The translations under genes were made by a program, and so were the position numbers. From assembly GCA_964514485.1 (NCBI GenBank), contig CAZEWG010000001.1:62001-126000 (forward strand): a stretch of 64,000 nt of DNA, in the 5' to 3' direction. This document shows positions 62,272 to 64,000 of the stretch, piece after piece. How positions within the stretch are numbered: the first letter of the stretch is position 1; each line of letters begins with the position of its first letter. This DNA comes from JAEZAA01 sp964514485. Lineage in GTDB: Bacteria > Pseudomonadota > Gammaproteobacteria > Pseudomonadales > Oleiphilaceae. The notes below the pieces were generated by a model. The model did no database searches. It was not told where the DNA came from and was given only the letters and a program-made list of their open reading frames with translations.

Positions 62272-63291
62272 GTGGGCAAGCAGAAGAAGAAGCGGATACT
62301 AGTGTGCGGCGGCGCGGGCTTTCTTGGGGTGAACCTGTGTCAGCATCTGATTCAAGCGGGCCACGACATTATTTGCGTGGATAACTTTTCCAGCAGCGGA
62401 CGACGAAATATCCATCGTCTGGCCAAGCAACATCCCAACCTGACCGTGCTCACCCATGACATCAGCAGCCCCCTCAAGCTGATCAAGGTGGATGAAATCT
62501 ACAACCTCGCCTGTGTGGCCTCTCCCGTCCAGTACCAATTGGACCCGGTTCAAACCCTCAAGACCAGCACCCATGGTGTGCTCAACCTATTGGAACTGGC
62601 CAAGGCCAACAACGCCCGCCTGCTCCAGGCCTCCACCAGCGAGATCTATGGCAACCCTCACCAGCATCCGCAACGGGAGGAATACTTTGGCAACGTCAAT
62701 CCCACCGGCCCCCGCGCCTGCTACGACGAAGGCAAACGCTGTGCGGAAACCCTGTGTTTTGACTTCCATCGCCAATATGGCCTGCCCATCAAAGTGGCCC
62801 GGATCTTCAACACTTACGGTCCTTTTATGCAGCCCAACGACGGCCGGGTGGTATCGAACTTCATCCTGCAAGCCCTGCGCGATGAGCCTTTAACCATTAA
62901 CGGCGACGGCTCCCAGACCCGCTCCTTTTGCTATGTGGACGACCTGATCCGGGGCTTCACGGCCTTGATGGAATCCCCCGAGGACGTCCGGGGTCCGATC
63001 AATCTGGGCAATCCGGAAGAATATCAGGTCCTGGAGCTGGCCCAGAAGATTCTGGAGCTCACCGGCTCCCGCTCCCAACTGGCGTTCCAGGATCTGCCCC
63101 AGGACGACCCCGTCCGACGCTGCCCGGATATCCAGCGGGCTCGCGATCTTTTGCAATGGACACCCCGGACCGGCCTGGAAGAGGGGCTCAAACAAACCAT
63201 CGATTATTTCCAGCAGGTCTTGCGCGACGGGAGCAAGAAGGCCAAGCCAACGCGGGAACAACCCATCCTGCTGGGTAGCGATATCGCCTAG
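62272..63291 (+). CDS. NAD-dependent UDP-glucuronate decarboxylase-like enzyme
   Basis: A 339-residue extended SDR. Rossmann GGAGFLGVNL, DNFSSSGRRNI, then the catalytic STSEIYG and CYDEGKRCAE (YxxxK), RIFNTYGPFMQPNDGRVVSNF and the SFCYVDDLIRG tail typical of UDP-xylose synthase. GTG 62272 with AGGAG eight bases upstream is preferred; an ATG at 62239 is possible. It lies 22 bp before a second epimerase gene. Confidence 0.8.
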   Translation: MGKQKKKRILVCGGAGFLGVNLCQHLIQAGHDIICVDNFSSSGRRNIHRLAKQHPNLTVLTHDISSPLKLIKVDEIYNLACVASPVQYQLDPVQTLKTSTHGVLNLLELAKANNARLLQASTSEIYGNPHQHPQREEYFGNVNPTGPRACYDEGKRCAETLCFDFHRQYGLPIKVARIFNTYGPFMQPNDGRVVSNFILQALRDEPLTINGDGSQTRSFCYVDDLIRGFTALMESPEDVRGPINLGNPEEYQVLELAQKILELTGSRSQLAFQDLPQDDPVRRCPDIQRARDLLQWTPRTGLEEGLKQTIDYFQQVLRDGSKKAKPTREQPILLGSDIA

Positions 63292-63313
63292 CTCTGCGCC
63301 CCAAGGAGGTTTT

Positions 63314-64000
63314 ATGCATGATCGAATTCTGATCACCGGTGGCGCCGGTTTTGTCGGCTCCCATCTCTCCGATCGCCTACTCAGGGAAGGTTACCGGGTG
63401 CGCGTCCTCGACAATCTGGCCCCGCAGGTTCACGGACAGGAGCAGGCGCCACCCGCCTACCTGGATGACCGGGTGGAGCTGGTGCTCGGTGACATCCGTG
63501 ACCCCGCCCAGGTGAGCCAGGCCTTGAAGGGTGTGGATGTGGTCTACCATTTTGCCGCCGCGGTCGGTGTGGGCCAAAGCATGTATCAGGTTGAAACCTA
63601 CACCGACATCAATAACCGGGGCACCGCAGTATTACTGGAAGCACTGATCAAGCATCCGGTACGCAAGCTGGTGGTGGCCTCCAGCATGAGCCTGTACGGC
63701 GAAGGGCTTTACCACAACTCCGCCGGCATGCTGTGTGCACCACAGGAGCGGGATCTGGCGGCACTCAAGGCGGGCGAGTGGGAACTGCGCGACCACACCG
63801 GACAGAACCTCCACCCCTTACCCACGCCCGAAACCAAAACACCCAGCCCGTCCTCGGTCTATGCCCTCTCCAAATACGACCAGGAAAAACTCTGCCTGAT
63901 CGTGGGCCATGCCTATGGCATCCCCACGGTGGCTCTACGATTTTTCAATATCTACGGGACGCGACAAGCCCTGTCGAACCCCTACACCGGGGTTCTGGCG
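63314..64000 (+). CDS. NAD-dependent epimerase/dehydratase (truncated by window end)
   Basis: Reads 229 codons and runs off the window. Extended SDR: ITGGAGFVGSHLSDRLL, FAAAVGVGQSMYQVE, SSMSLYGEG, VYALSKYDQEK (YxxxK) and LRFFNIYGTRQ. The shape is close to dTDP-rhamnose 4-epimerase-type enzymes. The ribosome site AAGGAGGT is perfect. It is the probable second gene of a surface-polysaccharide cluster. Confidence 0.82.
   Translation, partial: MHDRILITGGAGFVGSHLSDRLLREGYRVRVLDNLAPQVHGQEQAPPAYLDDRVELVLGDIRDPAQVSQALKGVDVVYHFAAAVGVGQSMYQVETYTDINNRGTAVLLEALIKHPVRKLVVASSMSLYGEGLYHNSAGMLCAPQERDLAALKAGEWELRDHTGQNLHPLPTPETKTPSPSSVYALSKYDQEKLCLIVGHAYGIPTVALRFFNIYGTRQALSNPYTGVLA

Noticed and set aside
1..64000. 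CRISPR arrays, tRNA or rRNA genes, insertion sequences, prophage or toxin-antitoxin genes
   Set aside because: None was seen on reading both strands; no regularly spaced repeats, no cloverleaf-like stretches, no transposase or integrase motifs.

Overview
The window reads as ordinary high-GC chromosome of a gammaproteobacterium close to the Pseudomonadales/Oceanospirillales. The basis is gene order: at least six blocks match the Pseudomonas arrangement. These are rsmA-pdxA-surA-lptD / amgK-murU; rpe-gph-trpE; trpGDC...crp(vfr)-osmC-speD; argB-algC-dut-coaBC-radC-rpmBG; dsbA-cytochrome c4-engB-(ersA); and laoR-laoC-laoB-laoA-coaD-fdx-ggt. The genus cannot be fixed from the sequence alone. No rRNA, tRNA, CRISPR array, transposase or phage gene was seen.

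Layout. 1-9.6 kb: outer-membrane biogenesis (surA, lptD), B6 synthesis (pdxA) and murein recycling (amgK, murU), then rpe and gph. 9.7-14.0 kb: trpE-G-D-C behind a newly read 22-codon leader peptide with two Trp codons. 14.2-22.4 kb: an accessory block lying between trpC and crp, which are adjacent in Pseudomonas; it holds an atypical acyl-CoA dehydrogenase, a GGDEF-EAL protein, an orphan PEP-CTERM protein, a frameshifted homocysteine S-methyltransferase and a five-gene minus-strand operon. 22.5-26.8 kb: DUF533 protein, crp/vfr, osmC, speD (terminator-like hairpin in its leader) and prkB. 26.8-41.3 kb: a DUF1631/degenerate-EAL protein, a lipoprotein peptidase, argA-argE, a PilZ protein, argB, a membrane-anchored algC, dut, coaBC, radC and rpmB-rpmG. 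41.3-45.1 kb: EEP protein, dsbA, cytochrome c4, engB and a convergent small RNA with a sigma-E/AlgU-type promoter, interpreted as ErsA/Spot 42-like. 45.1-52.7 kb: the long-chain-alcohol oxidation cluster laoR-laoCBA with a palindromic operator, then coaD, ferredoxin and ggt. 52.8-59.96 kb: hypothetical genes, a large lipoprotein gene interrupted by an assembly gap, ppk1, hemB and a DUF3592-like protein. 60-64 kb: a short SutA-like regulator, a CBS protein, a DUF2383 protein and two nucleotide-sugar epimerase-type genes, the second cut by the window edge.

How the parts connect. Most genes are housekeeping. The most informative non-coding signals are (i) the ErsA-like RNA at 44925-45036, whose C/U-rich segment can pair with the start of algC in this same window, (ii) the speD leader with mutually exclusive hairpins and an overlapping short reading frame, (iii) the trp leader, and (iv) the LaoR operator inside the laoC promoter spacer. 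The 100-N gap at 54145-54244 is almost certainly a scaffolding artefact: its flanks are an identical 55-base overlap, and collapsing it restores one open frame.
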